A stretch of DNA of 28,294 bases from an uncultured Clostridia bacterium (GCA_947631315.1 CANRLA010000006.1:1-28294); one strand, 5' to 3'. Numbered from the stretch's first letter, positions 15,792-24,448 are shown. Made by a program: numbers and translations. The notes: generated by a model not told the origin, from the letters alone.

Positions 15792-16505
15792 CTAATCTTC
15801 TGAAACAACATTTTCATTATTAACACTATTATCAGATATTGCGTTTACAGTTTTATTTTCATTTACATTTTCATTTCTAGTATTTGTTTCATCTTCTGAT
15901 GGTTCATCATCATCTGATGATGATTGACTTTGATTGGTTAATTCTCTTTGTATTTTTACATCCTTAACAGTAAAGGTTGCATGTTTTGATGTCATATTGA
16001 AATTTTCTGCAATAAAGTCTAAATCTGAATCATTTTCTAGGTCATATATAAATTGTACTATTGCAAGATATTCTCCATCAACAGTAAAATTTAAATTTTT
16101 GTAATCTTGATCATTTAATGTTGAACTAGCAACTTCCATTTTTAAAGTAATGCCCTCTTTTGTTGCATGATTACCAATTTTACTCCACAAATATTCAATC
16201 GTATAAGTCTTTGTTTGTGTTGCATCCTTGATTTCACTTTCAGAACTTTGAGCAATTAAATCTAAATATCTTTTCTTTGCTTCTGCAAGTGATTCTACAT
16301 CTGTTTCTATTTTTGATAATGCAGATGTATACCTATCATTTTCAGAATTAGCATTACTTATTGCTTTTGTTAATTCATCATTTTTGTTGCTTATGCTTTG
16401 AAATCCATATATTTGAAATGAACCTAAACTTAATCCGTTTTTCATAAATAATACTATTAATATAATCAATAATATTAATAATACACTTAATAATGCTTTT
16501 CTCAT
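15792..16505 (-). CDS. pilO: type IV pilus alignment protein PilO
   Basis: A 237-residue bitopic membrane protein. One N-terminal helix (LLSVLLILLIILIVLFM) is followed by a coiled coil (~residues 40-90), then a ferredoxin-like PilO domain (~90-190: GITLKMEVASS, YLAIVQFIYDLEN, FTVKDVKIQREL). The last ~45 residues are an acidic Asn/Glu/Ser tail not usual in PilO. The frame opens at 16517, but GGAGG lies just ahead of the second ATG, so translation should start at 16505 (MRKALL). It follows pilMN closely and would pair with the PilN half of that fusion. Confidence 0.82.
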   Translation of the reverse strand: MRKALLSVLLILLIILIVLFMKNGLSLGSFQIYGFQSISNKNDELTKAISNANSENDRYTSALSKIETDVESLAEAKKRYLDLIAQSSESEIKDATQTKTYTIEYLWSKIGNHATKEGITLKMEVASSTLNDQDYKNLNFTVDGEYLAIVQFIYDLENDSDLDFIAENFNMTSKHATFTVKDVKIQRELTNQSQSSSDDDEPSEDETNTRNENVNENKTVNAISDNSVNNENVVSED

Positions 16506-16519
16506 AGTTTCCTCCATTT

Positions 16520-18184
16520 CTAATATAATCTCAAATCGCCTTCAATAGTAATTTTTATACTGTCCCCTTCTTTTTGTCCTTCAGTTGATACAATGTTGTC
16601 TAAGATATTTGCATTTTTAAGTTTTGCTTTAAAATATGCAAGTTGTTCATATCTAGAAGACTGTGCCTTAATTGTAATGTGTTGTACTGTTGAACTACCA
16701 TCTGCTTTTTCAGTATTGTTAATTTCAGTTAAAGTTACTTCATCAGGTATGTTGTAAACTAATTTATTAAGTAAAGTAGTAATTTGATTTCTTCTACTTC
16801 TTCTAGATTCCATTATTGAAGCTGAATTTTCAAGGTTTGTCGCATACGTTTTATAATCGCCTGTTCTTTCTAAAATTTTACTGTCATCATTATTAGCTAA
16901 AGTTATTTGCTTGCTTGTATAGTTTTTGACTTCAGTTGCTTCATCTATTTTATTATTAATTTGATTAACTAAAATAATTGATGCTATTGAGTAGATTATA
17001 AGAATTATTATAGCTGATATAATGTTTCTTAGTATCATCATTTCAATTTTATCAAATTTTCCTGACATATCTGTATTCAAGTTTAATGTGAATTTTTTCT
17101 TTGGTGTACTACCTTTCGATTGCTTTCTATTTGCTCTTAATGTACTAATGTCCGATGAAAGCAATGTCTTTAGATTTTCTTTCCAGTCTCTTGCTAGAAA
17201 ATTAAGTGATTTTATTCCTCTGCCTAGTCCCTGCATAGCTAACGCTATTGCTGAATTAACTTCTATATAATCCTTAATATTTACATTTCCTTGATCTTCT
17301 AAAAAATAAGGTTTTAAAATCTCTACTTTTATATCTTTAAAATATTCTTTAAAGTATAAATCAATATTATTTATAACAGACCCCATTCCAGTTATATATA
17401 TATTATCTATTCTTTTGTACTGATCGACTAATTTTCTTACTTCTTCTGTTATCTTAAATAATGTAGGAACTATATATTTTAAATACTCATTTCCTTGAGC
17501 AGATGAATAATCTGTTTCCATTGTATAGATAGTTGTATTTTTGCAAACTTCATAAGATTTCGAATATGAATTTTCTTTTTCATTAATTCTGTCTATAATT
17601 TCTTTCATACCATCTTCTATAACATTAATATTATATATAGATTGGTCAACTATAGTTGTTACAGTTGTTTTATCTTCAATATTAATAATCATAGAATTCT
17701 TACCTTTTTCTGCATTTATTAAATTAGGTAATGTTGTTGGCATAGGAACTAAAGTATCTAATCTATATCCATTAAAGTATGAATTTCTTTCTGCTATATC
17801 TGTTTGATTATCATAAATATAAATAATTCTACTTTGGTCTTGATTGTCTAAATTTTTTGAGTAAATATATTTGCCATCATATACTGCTCTATTTAAATGG
17901 TTTTCAACACAAAAAGATTCAAATTCTGTATTAATAGCTTTTTCTGCATAAGATTTATTAGTTAAGTTAAAAATATTGAAGTAATAATAATTTTCGTTTA
18001 ATACTTCACTACTTATTGGTATGCTTTTGCTGTTTGTTTCAGCAATTATTTGTGCTATTGTTTCTTCTAAGTTGCTATAAAATTTAATACCATAAGACTC
18101 AACATCAAACTTATCATTGTTTTTATTTACTTTTGCATATCTAATTAGTTTATCTGTTATACTTATACCTAAGCTACTTTGCAT
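16520..18184 (-). CDS. PilM-PilN fusion protein
   Basis: A 554-residue protein combining two pilus genes. Residues ~1-340 are an actin-like PilM ATPase domain (SSLGISITDKLIRYAKV, MIINIEDKTTVTTIVDQ, RIDNIYITGMGSVI, NSAIALAMQGLG). After a linker, residues ~390-410 are a membrane helix (IISAIIILIIYSIASIILV). A PilN-type coiled coil and domain follow (residues ~415-554: NKLVYNIPDEVTLTEI, YEQLAYFKAKLKNA). Normally PilM is a separate cytoplasmic protein that binds the PilN N-terminal tail (INLLP); here the fusion would make that link permanent. It is the first gene of the operon, with AGAGAGG before the ATG. Confidence 0.85.
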   Translation of the reverse strand: MQSSLGISITDKLIRYAKVNKNNDKFDVESYGIKFYSNLEETIAQIIAETNSKSIPISSEVLNENYYYFNIFNLTNKSYAEKAINTEFESFCVENHLNRAVYDGKYIYSKNLDNQDQSRIIYIYDNQTDIAERNSYFNGYRLDTLVPMPTTLPNLINAEKGKNSMIINIEDKTTVTTIVDQSIYNINVIEDGMKEIIDRINEKENSYSKSYEVCKNTTIYTMETDYSSAQGNEYLKYIVPTLFKITEEVRKLVDQYKRIDNIYITGMGSVINNIDLYFKEYFKDIKVEILKPYFLEDQGNVNIKDYIEVNSAIALAMQGLGRGIKSLNFLARDWKENLKTLLSSDISTLRANRKQSKGSTPKKKFTLNLNTDMSGKFDKIEMMILRNIISAIIILIIYSIASIILVNQINNKIDEATEVKNYTSKQITLANNDDSKILERTGDYKTYATNLENSASIMESRRSRRNQITTLLNKLVYNIPDEVTLTEINNTEKADGSSTVQHITIKAQSSRYEQLAYFKAKLKNANILDNIVSTEGQKEGDSIKITIEGDLRLY

Positions 18185-18275
18185 TTTATCCTCTCTTTTC
18201 CTATTTTTAAGTAGTTCTTATAATAATATTTTCTTTCGTTTATCTTATTTTTTCACATTTGCAATATTTATATAC

Positions 18276-18355
18276 ATTTTATATTTTTTTTATCCAAAGT
18301 CAATACATTTTTATACTTTGTAAATCAAATGTAATATTTGTAATTTTAGTGTCAA
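18276..18355 (-). promoter_or_regulatory. candidate promoters of the type IV pilus operon
   Basis: Two sites lie in the ~240 bases upstream of pilMN. Nearer: TTGACT (18298-18303), 16 bases, TAAAAT (18276-18281). Farther: TTGACA (18350-18355), 16 bases, TACATT (18328-18333). Both read into pilMN with leaders of ~90-140 bases. The rest of 18185-18427 is plain AT-rich DNA. Confidence 0.45.
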
Positions 18356-18427
18356 ATTTATATTTTTTTATACATTTTTTCTTATAATTTGGCATATTTT
18401 ATTTTATCCATTTTTTTATTTTTCATA

Positions 18428-18477
18428 AAATATAAATCATATTATGTCCTTTTTTTGACAAAATATGATTTATATTT
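18428..18477 (-). terminator. terminator after the TPR gene
   Basis: A 16-bp perfect stem (18428-18443 with 18462-18477) just after the TPR stop codon separates it from the pilus operon downstream. Confidence 0.7.
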
Positions 18478-18490
18478 CTATATTATTTTT

Positions 18491-19648
18491 TTATGTTTTG
18501 TCTATTTCCCTTTCTACACTTTTCATTTTCATGTCATCTGCCAAGTTTTCGACTAAATTATAAGTTTTTCCGAGATGCTCAATTATTTCTACTTCTTTTT
18601 CAGTTATTTTTGTTTTCACATCTTTTGAAGGTTTTATTTTTATTTTTCCTAGAATTATTCCAAACGTATCATCATTCTCAATTTTCTTTACAATTTCAGG
18701 ATAAATTTCTATTGACATATTTGCATAAATTATTGCTTTTTCTGTATTATTTTTCAGTAGATTAATTTTAGAAAGATATAAGTAAGAATTAGCTTGTATC
18801 TTTTCATCATCGCAGTTTATCCCTTCATAGAAATATTTTTCCGCTTCTTCATATTCTCTAAATATCAAATAAATTTGTCCCAAATTTAAGTTTGATATAT
18901 TTTTTAATGAATTAATTTTAGCAGCTTTCATATAATATTCTTTAGCATTTTGAAAATCGTTAAGTCTAGTGTACGTCATCCCTAAGCAATAATATAAATA
19001 GTATTCAGATGGTGAATGTCTTAATGCTTCATTATATACTAGTATTGCATCTTTATATTGTTCATTATCATATAAAATATTTCCTAATAAAATACTTGCT
19101 TGATAATAATCGGGTTTTTGATTTAATAAATCTTGCAAAAGTCTTGTAGCATCATCTTCTTTTTTGTCTTTATGAAATAACGCTGCTAAATCACAGTATG
19201 TTTCATAGTCTTTAGGATTAATACTAATTACCATTAAGTATTCATCTTCTGCTTTTTCGTTTTCTCCATTTTCTTCATAATATTTTGCAAGCTTTTTATG
19301 AGATATATAACTATTTGGATATTTTTCTACATTTTTTAACAAGTAATGTTTTAATTTTTCCTTATGTTTTTTCCCTCTTGAAATATTTATTAACTCATCA
19401 ATATATATTTTTTTATGTTCTAATATAAAATATATAATAGGTATGATTATTGAAATTATTAATATTAATAATAACAATAAAATATTAGGAGTTTTAGTTA
19501 TTAATAATGAGATAAATTCAACTATTAGTCCAAAAAATTCTAAGGCTAAAATATAAACATAGTTTGTATTGTTTTCTTTAACTAAATGTATAAAAGTGTA
19601 TACAAATAATGCAATAGTTATAATACCTAAAAATACAATTTGTATCAT
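18491..19648 (-). CDS. membrane-anchored TPR repeat protein
   Basis: A 385-residue protein. Three hydrophobic segments occupy residues ~1-75 (MIQIVFLGIITIALFVYTFI; a second near 30-50; ILLLLLILIISIIIPIIYFI). A cytoplasmic or surface array of at least five tetratricopeptide repeats follows (residues ~95-320), with typical A/Y/P positions such as ENGENEKAEDEYLMVISINP and LNDFQNAKEYYMKAAKIN. TPRs scaffold protein complexes. It lies directly upstream of the pilus operon in the same direction, but a terminator lies between, so a role in pilus assembly (a PilF-like pilotin scaffold) is only possible. AGGAGA precedes the ATG. Confidence 0.7.
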   Translation of the reverse strand: MIQIVFLGIITIALFVYTFIHLVKENNTNYVYILALEFFGLIVEFISLLITKTPNILLLLLILIISIIIPIIYFILEHKKIYIDELINISRGKKHKEKLKHYLLKNVEKYPNSYISHKKLAKYYEENGENEKAEDEYLMVISINPKDYETYCDLAALFHKDKKEDDATRLLQDLLNQKPDYYQASILLGNILYDNEQYKDAILVYNEALRHSPSEYYLYYCLGMTYTRLNDFQNAKEYYMKAAKINSLKNISNLNLGQIYLIFREYEEAEKYFYEGINCDDEKIQANSYLYLSKINLLKNNTEKAIIYANMSIEIYPEIVKKIENDDTFGIILGKIKIKPSKDVKTKITEKEVEIIEHLGKTYNLVENLADDMKMKSVEREIDKT

Positions 19649-19779
19649 AAAATTCTCCTATTTTTTATTTTTTTATATAATATCACTTTTTTTATAATTT
19701 TACCATTGTTTATATTTAATTTTTAAATATTTTATAAAAAATTGTACTTTTTTACTTGAACTATTTTATTTATGTAATT

Positions 19780-20178
19780 TTACATCTTAAAAATTAATAA
19801 ACATATATTCTTTAAAATCCAGTTAAATATAAGCATTCCTATACCACTGTATAAAAATAATGAATTATATTTTATTGCGATTTTATCAATCTTTGTAAGT
19901 CTAGATATAGTTTGGCTTACAAGATAAGTTAAAGTAATAATAGTTGTATATAATACTGTACTATTTTGATATATTGATTCTATGAGGTTGCCATTTAGCA
20001 TTGCAATAAAAGCTCTAGTGCATCCGCATCCAGGGCAATAAATGTGTAAATTTTTATATATGATACACTCAGGTATTTTTATATAATTGTTTATCACTAT
20101 TCCCACTATAATTAATATTATTATGGTTATTAATAGTGAATAATATATATAATCATCTTGTTTAATTTTTTTATTCAT
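19780..20178 (-). CDS. DUF2752 membrane protein
   Basis: A 132-residue membrane protein with three to four hydrophobic segments and the DUF2752 signature CPGCGCTRA followed by a short hydrophobic helix. Function is unknown. The conserved Cys residues could bind a metal or form disulfides. No Shine-Dalgarno site is visible, and a hairpin (20187-20216) ends 8 bases before the ATG, so its expression may depend on read-through or processing. DUF2752 genes often neighbour small DUF4870/TM2-like proteins, as here. Confidence 0.8.
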   Translation of the reverse strand: MNKKIKQDDYIYYSLLITIIILIIVGIVINNYIKIPECIIYKNLHIYCPGCGCTRAFIAMLNGNLIESIYQNSTVLYTTIITLTYLVSQTISRLTKIDKIAIKYNSLFLYSGIGMLIFNWILKNICLLIFKM

Positions 20179-20186
20179 AATTATTT

Positions 20187-20216
20187 AAAAGAACATCTTT
20201 TAATAGATGTCCTTTT
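20187..20216 (-). terminator. hairpin between the DUF4870-like and DUF2752 genes
   Basis: AAAAGGACATCT pairs with AGATGTTCTTTT over 12 bp with one G-U, on the minus strand. It follows the upstream gene's stop codon and closes 8 bases before the DUF2752 ATG. It may be a partial terminator or a translational control hairpin. Confidence 0.55.
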
Positions 20217-20251
20217 CCTCTTTTTAATATAACTTATATCAATAAACAAAT

Positions 20252-20518
20252 TTATTTTATAATTTGTATATTTCCTATTAAAGGTACTGGATTTTCTTCT
20301 TGTTTTATTGCTGCTGTTAGTCCCATTATCCAACATACAACCATAAATATTCCCCATATCCATCCAATGCATGGAATAACTGAAAGTAGACTAAATAAGA
20401 ATATTACTAATGCTTGATTTAAATAAAATTTTGCGCCTTCTCTATCACCTGCACAGTATGCAACTAATAGTCCAATCCAAGTTATATAAGCAACTATACT
20501 TGTTGTTTTCTTATCCAT
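20252..20518 (-). CDS. small DUF4870-like membrane protein
   Basis: An 88-residue protein with two or three membrane helices. DKKTTSIVAYITWIGLLVAY, KFYLNQALVIFLFSLLSVI and a GWIWG...CWIMGLTAA segment resemble the DUF4870/TM2 group of short membrane proteins. The start at 20518 is chosen because AGGAGG lies 6 bases before it; seven more upstream codons are open. Its promoter is at 20548-20576. Function unknown. Confidence 0.7.
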   Translation of the reverse strand: MDKKTTSIVAYITWIGLLVAYCAGDREGAKFYLNQALVIFLFSLLSVIPCIGWIWGIFMVVCWIMGLTAAIKQEENPVPLIGNIQIIK

Positions 20519-20547
20519 TTTTATCCTCCTTTTTTTCAATTTTTTTC

Positions 20548-20576
20548 ATTTTACAACAAATATATATTTTTTTCAA
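20548..20576 (-). promoter_or_regulatory. promoter of the DUF4870-like gene
   Basis: On the minus strand TTGAAA (20571-20576), 17 bases, TAAAAT (20548-20553), about 30 bases before the start codon. Confidence 0.65.
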
Positions 20577-20638
20577 CTTTTTTCTCATAAAAAATTTTTT
20601 GGCATGTAGAATTTAACTTTTTAACTAACCAAAATTTT

Positions 20639-20738
20639 TTGACATTTTAAGTTTAAAATTTAATCTTTTGGAAAAAATAGAATAAAATTCTTTAGTTATA
20701 GTTTATCGTCAACGAATTTTAACCACCTTTGTTATACT
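20639..20738 (+). promoter_or_regulatory. candidate promoters of the tandem regulator genes
   Basis: TTGACA (20639-20644) with TAATCT (20661-20666) at 16 bases, and an extended -10 TGTTATACT (20730-20738) closer to the gene. The short palindrome TCGTcaACGA (20706-20715) lies between and could be an autoregulatory operator. Confidence 0.4.
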
Positions 20739-20768
20739 TTCGTAAAATTTTAAGAATTGAGGTATATT

Positions 20769-21032
20769 ATGACACTAACAAACGCAGTAAAACAAAGGAT
20801 AATAAACTTAGCAGCTAGTCAAGGAATTAAAATTCATAAATTAGCATTAAATGCTGGTATTCCTTATTCTACTATCAGTAGTTTTCTAACTGGCAAATGT
20901 TCAAGTATAACTTTAACTACTCTTTTGCATATTTGTGAAGGTTGCAATATTACTCTAAAAGATTTCTTTGACGATGATTTATTCAAAAATATTTCCGATT
21001 TATCTAAAAAAATACCTGCAGAAAAGGAGTAA
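20769..21032 (+). CDS. Cro/CI-type (XRE) helix-turn-helix regulator 1
   Basis: An 87-residue DNA-binding protein. The HTH spans ~residues 10-60: VKQRIINLAASQGIKIHKLA, then AGIPYSTISSFLTGK (recognition helix), then TLLHICEGCNITLKDFFDDD. Start at 20769 is preferred over the upstream TTG because GAGGT lies 6 bases before it. The C-terminal ~20 residues are charged. Followed after 6 bases by a paralogue, so the two are co-transcribed. Targets unknown; probably autoregulated. Confidence 0.85.
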   Translation: MTLTNAVKQRIINLAASQGIKIHKLALNAGIPYSTISSFLTGKCSSITLTTLLHICEGCNITLKDFFDDDLFKNISDLSKKIPAEKE

Positions 21033-21038
21033 ATTTTG

Positions 21039-21296
21039 ATGTTACTTTCTGTTGCAATTAGACAAAGAATCATTCAGTTAGCAAGTTCTAATCAAATTAG
21101 TTTAAAAGAATTATCTAGGAGAACTAATATTCCCTATTCAACTATAATAAATTTTATGTCAGGCAAAGCTAAAACTACAAATATTACGACTTTATATCAT
21201 CTATGTTTAGGTCTTAATGTTGATTTGGTGGACTTCTTTGATAACCCGTTATTTATTGATATTTATGATGAACATGAAAAGAAAACCAAAATTTAA
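21039..21296 (+). CDS. Cro/CI-type (XRE) helix-turn-helix regulator 2 (tandem paralogue)
   Basis: An 85-residue paralogue of the preceding gene, with the same layout: AIRQRIIQLASSNQISLKEL, RTNIPYSTIINFMSGKAKTT, TLYHLCLGLNVDLVDFFDNP. The recognition helices share IPYSTI but differ after it, so the two may bind related, not identical, sites or form heterodimers. AAAGGAG lies 9 bases before the ATG. A strong terminator follows at 21357. Confidence 0.85.
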   Translation: MLLSVAIRQRIIQLASSNQISLKELSRRTNIPYSTIINFMSGKAKTTNITTLYHLCLGLNVDLVDFFDNPLFIDIYDEHEKKTKI

Positions 21297-21356
21297 TGAT
21301 ATAGAACTTGAAAAATTTTTAAATCTGTAATATAAGTAAATATAATTGGCATTTTT

Positions 21357-21381
21357 GAGGGCTTTAATAAAGCCCTCTTTT
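21357..21381 (+). terminator. terminator after the tandem regulators
   Basis: GAGGGCTTT-aat-AAAGCCCTC (21357-21377), a perfect 9-bp stem followed by TTTT. Confidence 0.85.
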
Positions 21382-21407
21382 GAAGAATTTTATTTTTATG
21401 ATATAAT
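21380..21407 (+). promoter_or_regulatory. promoter of trmL
   Basis: TTGAAG (21380-21385), 16 bases, TATAAT (21402-21407). The -35 box overlaps the T-run of the preceding terminator. Confidence 0.6.
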
Positions 21408-21455
21408 AAGTTTTAATTTAATAAATTATTTTATAATACTGAAAGGATTATTGTT

Positions 21456-21962
21456 ATGAAATTAAATATAGTATTAGTTGAACCAGAAATTCCTCAAAAT
21501 ACTGGTAATATTGCAAGAACTTGTGCTGCAATCGGTGCTAAGCTTCACTTAGTATATCCTCTCGGATTTAGCATTAATGAAAAAGCTGTTAAAAGGGCAG
21601 GCTTAGACTACTGGGATAAGTTAGACATTGAAGAACATATTTCATTAGCAAAATTTTTAGAAAAGTATACACCTGAGAAAAACAACATGTTTTTTGTTAC
21701 AACAAAAGGAAAACATATCTATTCAGAACCAAATTACAATTCTATGGATGAGATTTTTTTGCTTTTTGGTAAGGAAACAAAAGGTCTTCCCGAAGATTTG
21801 CTTCTAAAATATATAGATAAAACAATAAGAATCCCTATGAGAGAAACATTAAGGTCTCTAAACTTAGCAAATTCTGTTTCTATTGTAGCTTATGATGTTT
21901 TTAGGCAATGTAACTTTTGTAATTTAGAAGAAATAAGCAGCTATTTTGATGATAGATTCTAG
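21456..21962 (+). CDS. trmL: tRNA (cytidine/uridine-34-2'-O)-methyltransferase TrmL
   Basis: A 168-residue SPOUT methyltransferase that 2'-O-methylates the wobble base of tRNA-Leu isoacceptors using S-adenosylmethionine. Family motifs are clear: MKLNIVLVEPEIPQNTGNIA, RTCAAIGAKLHLVYPLGF, KRAGLDYW, LFGKETKGLP (knot) and IPMRETLRSLNLANSVSIVAY (knot and SAM loop). Length is typical. GAAAGG precedes the ATG. A tRNA-Leu(UAA), one of the expected substrates, lies 6 kb downstream; this is probably coincidence. Confidence 0.93.
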   Translation: MKLNIVLVEPEIPQNTGNIARTCAAIGAKLHLVYPLGFSINEKAVKRAGLDYWDKLDIEEHISLAKFLEKYTPEKNNMFFVTTKGKHIYSEPNYNSMDEIFLLFGKETKGLPEDLLLKYIDKTIRIPMRETLRSLNLANSVSIVAYDVFRQCNFCNLEEISSYFDDRF

Positions 21963-22004
21963 AAATAAGGTTTGAGTTATAGTTTTAACTCAAATCTTAT
22001 TTTC
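21963..22004. terminator. bidirectional terminator between trmL and the M14 3' fragment
   Basis: AAATAAGGTTTGAGTT (21963-21978) pairs with AACTCAAATCTTATTT (21987-22002), 16 bp with one G-T, with A-runs and T-runs on both sides. Confidence 0.8.
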
Positions 22005-22018
22005 TATAAAGCAGTATT

Positions 22019-22493
22019 TTATAATATTAATCCTAAAGTCAAAATTCCTATATTATCATTGTAAACTTGACTAAATTGATATATTGGAAGTGGATTTTCC
22101 CCATCCCCAACTTCTATTGTATATCCTGGCTTGTTGTAATTTTGGATAAACCAATCTTTGTATCCTGCAAAACTTGAATTATAAGGTGTCTCTTCTAATG
22201 TATATCCACTTACACTACTAAATTTCTCCCCTATTTCTAAGGAACCTTCAGGATTATAATTTTGAAATTTCCAATATATAGTTTTTCCTTGCGAATGATA
22301 TGCTAGAATTAGTCTAAAATTATGTTGTAGTGTAAAATTATATACTGCCAAAGATTCTGGTTCAGTAAGTGGTCCAAATCCTACAAAGTCTCTAGGCGCC
22401 GGTCTTACATATCCTTGCGAATATTTAATACTTCTTGCATTTTGCCATCCTGCTGGAAATTGGAGATTTAAATCTACTCCTCTCGTGTTTAAA
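22019..22493 (-). pseudogene. 3' half of a split M14 zinc carboxypeptidase gene
   Basis: The frame reads from the element border (TTA-AAC-ACG-AGA) through RGVDLNLQFPAGWQ, VRPAPRDFVG, PLTEPES, then LILAYHSQG (third zinc-ligand His) and YTIEVGDGENP (catalytic Glu). It then reaches a stop. These are the second half of the M14 gamma-D-glutamyl-diaminopimelate endopeptidase fold. There is no start codon or ribosome site at its 5' end; the frame simply emerges from the mobile element. The matching 5' half is at 26279-26989. About 156 codons remain. It is silent alone; joined, it would complete a peptidoglycan stem-peptide hydrolase. Confidence 0.88.
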
Positions 22494-22515
22494 ATATACC
22501 AACCAGTTTGCTAAA
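22488..22515. repeat. element end 1 (attachment half-site and inverted repeat)
   Basis: Core TTTAAA (22488-22493) followed by ATATACCAACCAGTTTGCTAAA. From AAATATACC outward it is the inverted copy of the sequence at 26278-26306, with two mismatches in ~23 bases and a one-base offset at the A-run. This is as expected for the two arms of a serine-integrase attP. Confidence 0.75.
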
Positions 22516-22534
22516 CGTCTGTAATACTTTTTAA

Positions 22535-24204
22535 TTACACGACTTTGCTATATTGATTATTTTCATTTATTATTTCTTCAATTTTTATAAATTCATTTAG
22601 ATTCTTAGTCATACAATTTAATTTTGAAAAATTGAAAAATATATATACATTTTTATCTTTATCAATCTCAATTTTATTGATTAGTCGGTATAAATATATT
22701 TTATTAATTTTCTCGAATTTCAAAAAACTTCCTATTAATTGATTTAATTCTTTTTCTTTTTTTGTCTTGTTTTTTGTGCCAATTTTTTCTTCAGTTTGGT
22801 TTAGTTTTTGTTCCAATTCTTTCTTTTGTTTTATTAAATTTTTTCTTTCAAAAATAAATTTTTGTGAATATCTTCTATAGTCTTCTTCTAAAAGGACACC
22901 TTTTAATTTGTCCATATACATCTTATCTAAATTATTGTTTATCTCATAAATTGCTTTATCTAATTGATTAATTTTTTTCTTAAAACATTCTCTTATATCA
23001 AGGGTTCTGTTTTGATATTTTTCATAAACTGAATAAAAAACTTCTTTATTGGCATAGAGTTGACATATATTTTTCACTATATAAAGAATATATGTTTCAA
23101 ACTTTTTGTAATTGATATTTAGTGGGAAGCATCCTCTTGACTTATAATCTGAGCAAGTTATATATGGATGTGATGTGCTATTTCTTTTTGAATTATTTTT
23201 AAGCACTATTTGCAATTTTCTTTTGCAATGATAACAATAAAGCAAACCTCTTAATAAGTAATCGTATTTAAGCTTTGTATTTGTTCCTCTTTTTTCTAAT
23301 ATACTATTTACTTTTTCAAATACATCTTTATCAATAATAGACTCGTGAGTATTATTTACTCGTATTTGATTTTCTTTTTCTACCATTCTAATTTTCTTTA
23401 CCTTATAAGATACGACTGTTTTTTTGTTTTGTATGGTATTTCCAATATATACTTCATTTTTAAGCATATTACATATAGTTACTTCATTCCAATTATAGTT
23501 TGTCTTGTTTTCATCTTGTACTAATCCAGTCATTCTATAACCCATTGGGGATAAATAATTATTCTTATTTAAGTAATATACTATCTCCCCACTTCCATGG
23601 TTATTGACGTACATATTGAAAATCTTCCTTACAATATCAGCTACATTTTCATCAATTATTAATTTATTTTTTATGTTAGGATGTTTTTTATAACCGATAT
23701 GCTGGTGTGCTGCATAAATATTCACCTTGCTTTTGTTTTTCTTTATAAACGCTTCTAATTTTTTTTGAAATATCTTTAGCATACATATCATTCATGATTG
23801 CTTTAAAAGGTGTTATATCATTGTTTGTACTATCAATATATGTGTCTATTCCATCTGTTACTGCAACATATCTAATATTTTTTTTGGGGAAATAATTTTC
23901 TATATACTCTCCTGTTTTTATATAATCCCTACCAAGTCTTGATAAGTCTTTGGTAATAATCATATTAATACTTTTATTTTCAATATCTTGCAATAATTCA
24001 TTAAACCCTGGTCTATTAAATGTTGTACCTGATACACCATCATCAATGTATTCTTTAAAAAGTGTTAGATTATTTTCCTTTATATATCTTTGCAAAATTT
24101 TTCTTTGATTACTGATACTTTCGCTTTCTTTATTTTCTCCATCTTCGCGAGATAATCTGATGTATAATCCGTACTTTGAAGTTTTGACTTTTTATTTCTA
24201 GCAT
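22535..24204 (-). pseudogene. large serine recombinase (frameshifted twice)
   Basis: Read across frames, this is a ~550-residue large serine recombinase. The catalytic domain has YGLYIRLSREDGE (nucleophile Ser), IDDGVSGTTFNRPGF and IITKDLSRLGRDY. The recombinase domain follows (AYGYKKHPNIKNKLIID, ILEKRG, YDYLLRGLLYCYHCKRK zinc ribbon with a later Cys pair), then a coiled-coil C-terminus. The likely start is ATG 24204 with AGGAGG 4 bases upstream. The frame is broken between 24204 and ~24171 (before YGLYIRLS) and again at 23696 (TAT-C-GGT, where removing C gives AYGYKK). Both breaks would stop production of full-length enzyme, so it is probably inactive unless they are sequencing errors. It lies against one element end, as integrases do. 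Confidence 0.85.
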
Positions 24205-24260
24205 TTAACCTCCTATTCGTAATCATCTATACATTAATTTTTGCAAATACTTTTAAATAA

Positions 24261-24416
24261 TTACTTATCTTTAATTTTTAAACTTTCAATATAATCTTTA
24301 AACATTAACCCTATAACATCATTTATATCTTGCTTTTCTTCTGTAAAAATACAATATGTATTAAATTCTAATTTATCACTTTTCATTTCTTTTTTATCTT
24401 TATTCACTATTTGCAT
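24261..24416 (-). CDS. small conserved-position ORF upstream of the recombinase (51 aa)
   Basis: The frame MQIVNKDKKEMKSDKLEF...KIKDK is 51 codons. AAAGGAG lies immediately upstream (two adjacent ATGs; the second gives the better spacing) and a promoter is at 24449-24477. It ends ~57 bases before the recombinase start. Small ORFs in this position accompany many clostridial serine-recombinase elements; some may be directionality factors or accessory proteins. Sequence resembles nothing I can name. Too short to class further. Confidence 0.5.
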   Translation of the reverse strand: MQIVNKDKKEMKSDKLEFNTYCIFTEEKQDINDVIGLMFKDYIESLKIKDK

Positions 24417-24448
24417 CATCTCCTTTTTACGATTTCATCTAATACAGA

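Noticed and set aside
20181..20372. 63-codon minus frame overlapping the DUF4870-like gene
   Set aside because: Out-of-frame shadow with low-complexity basic composition and no start signal.
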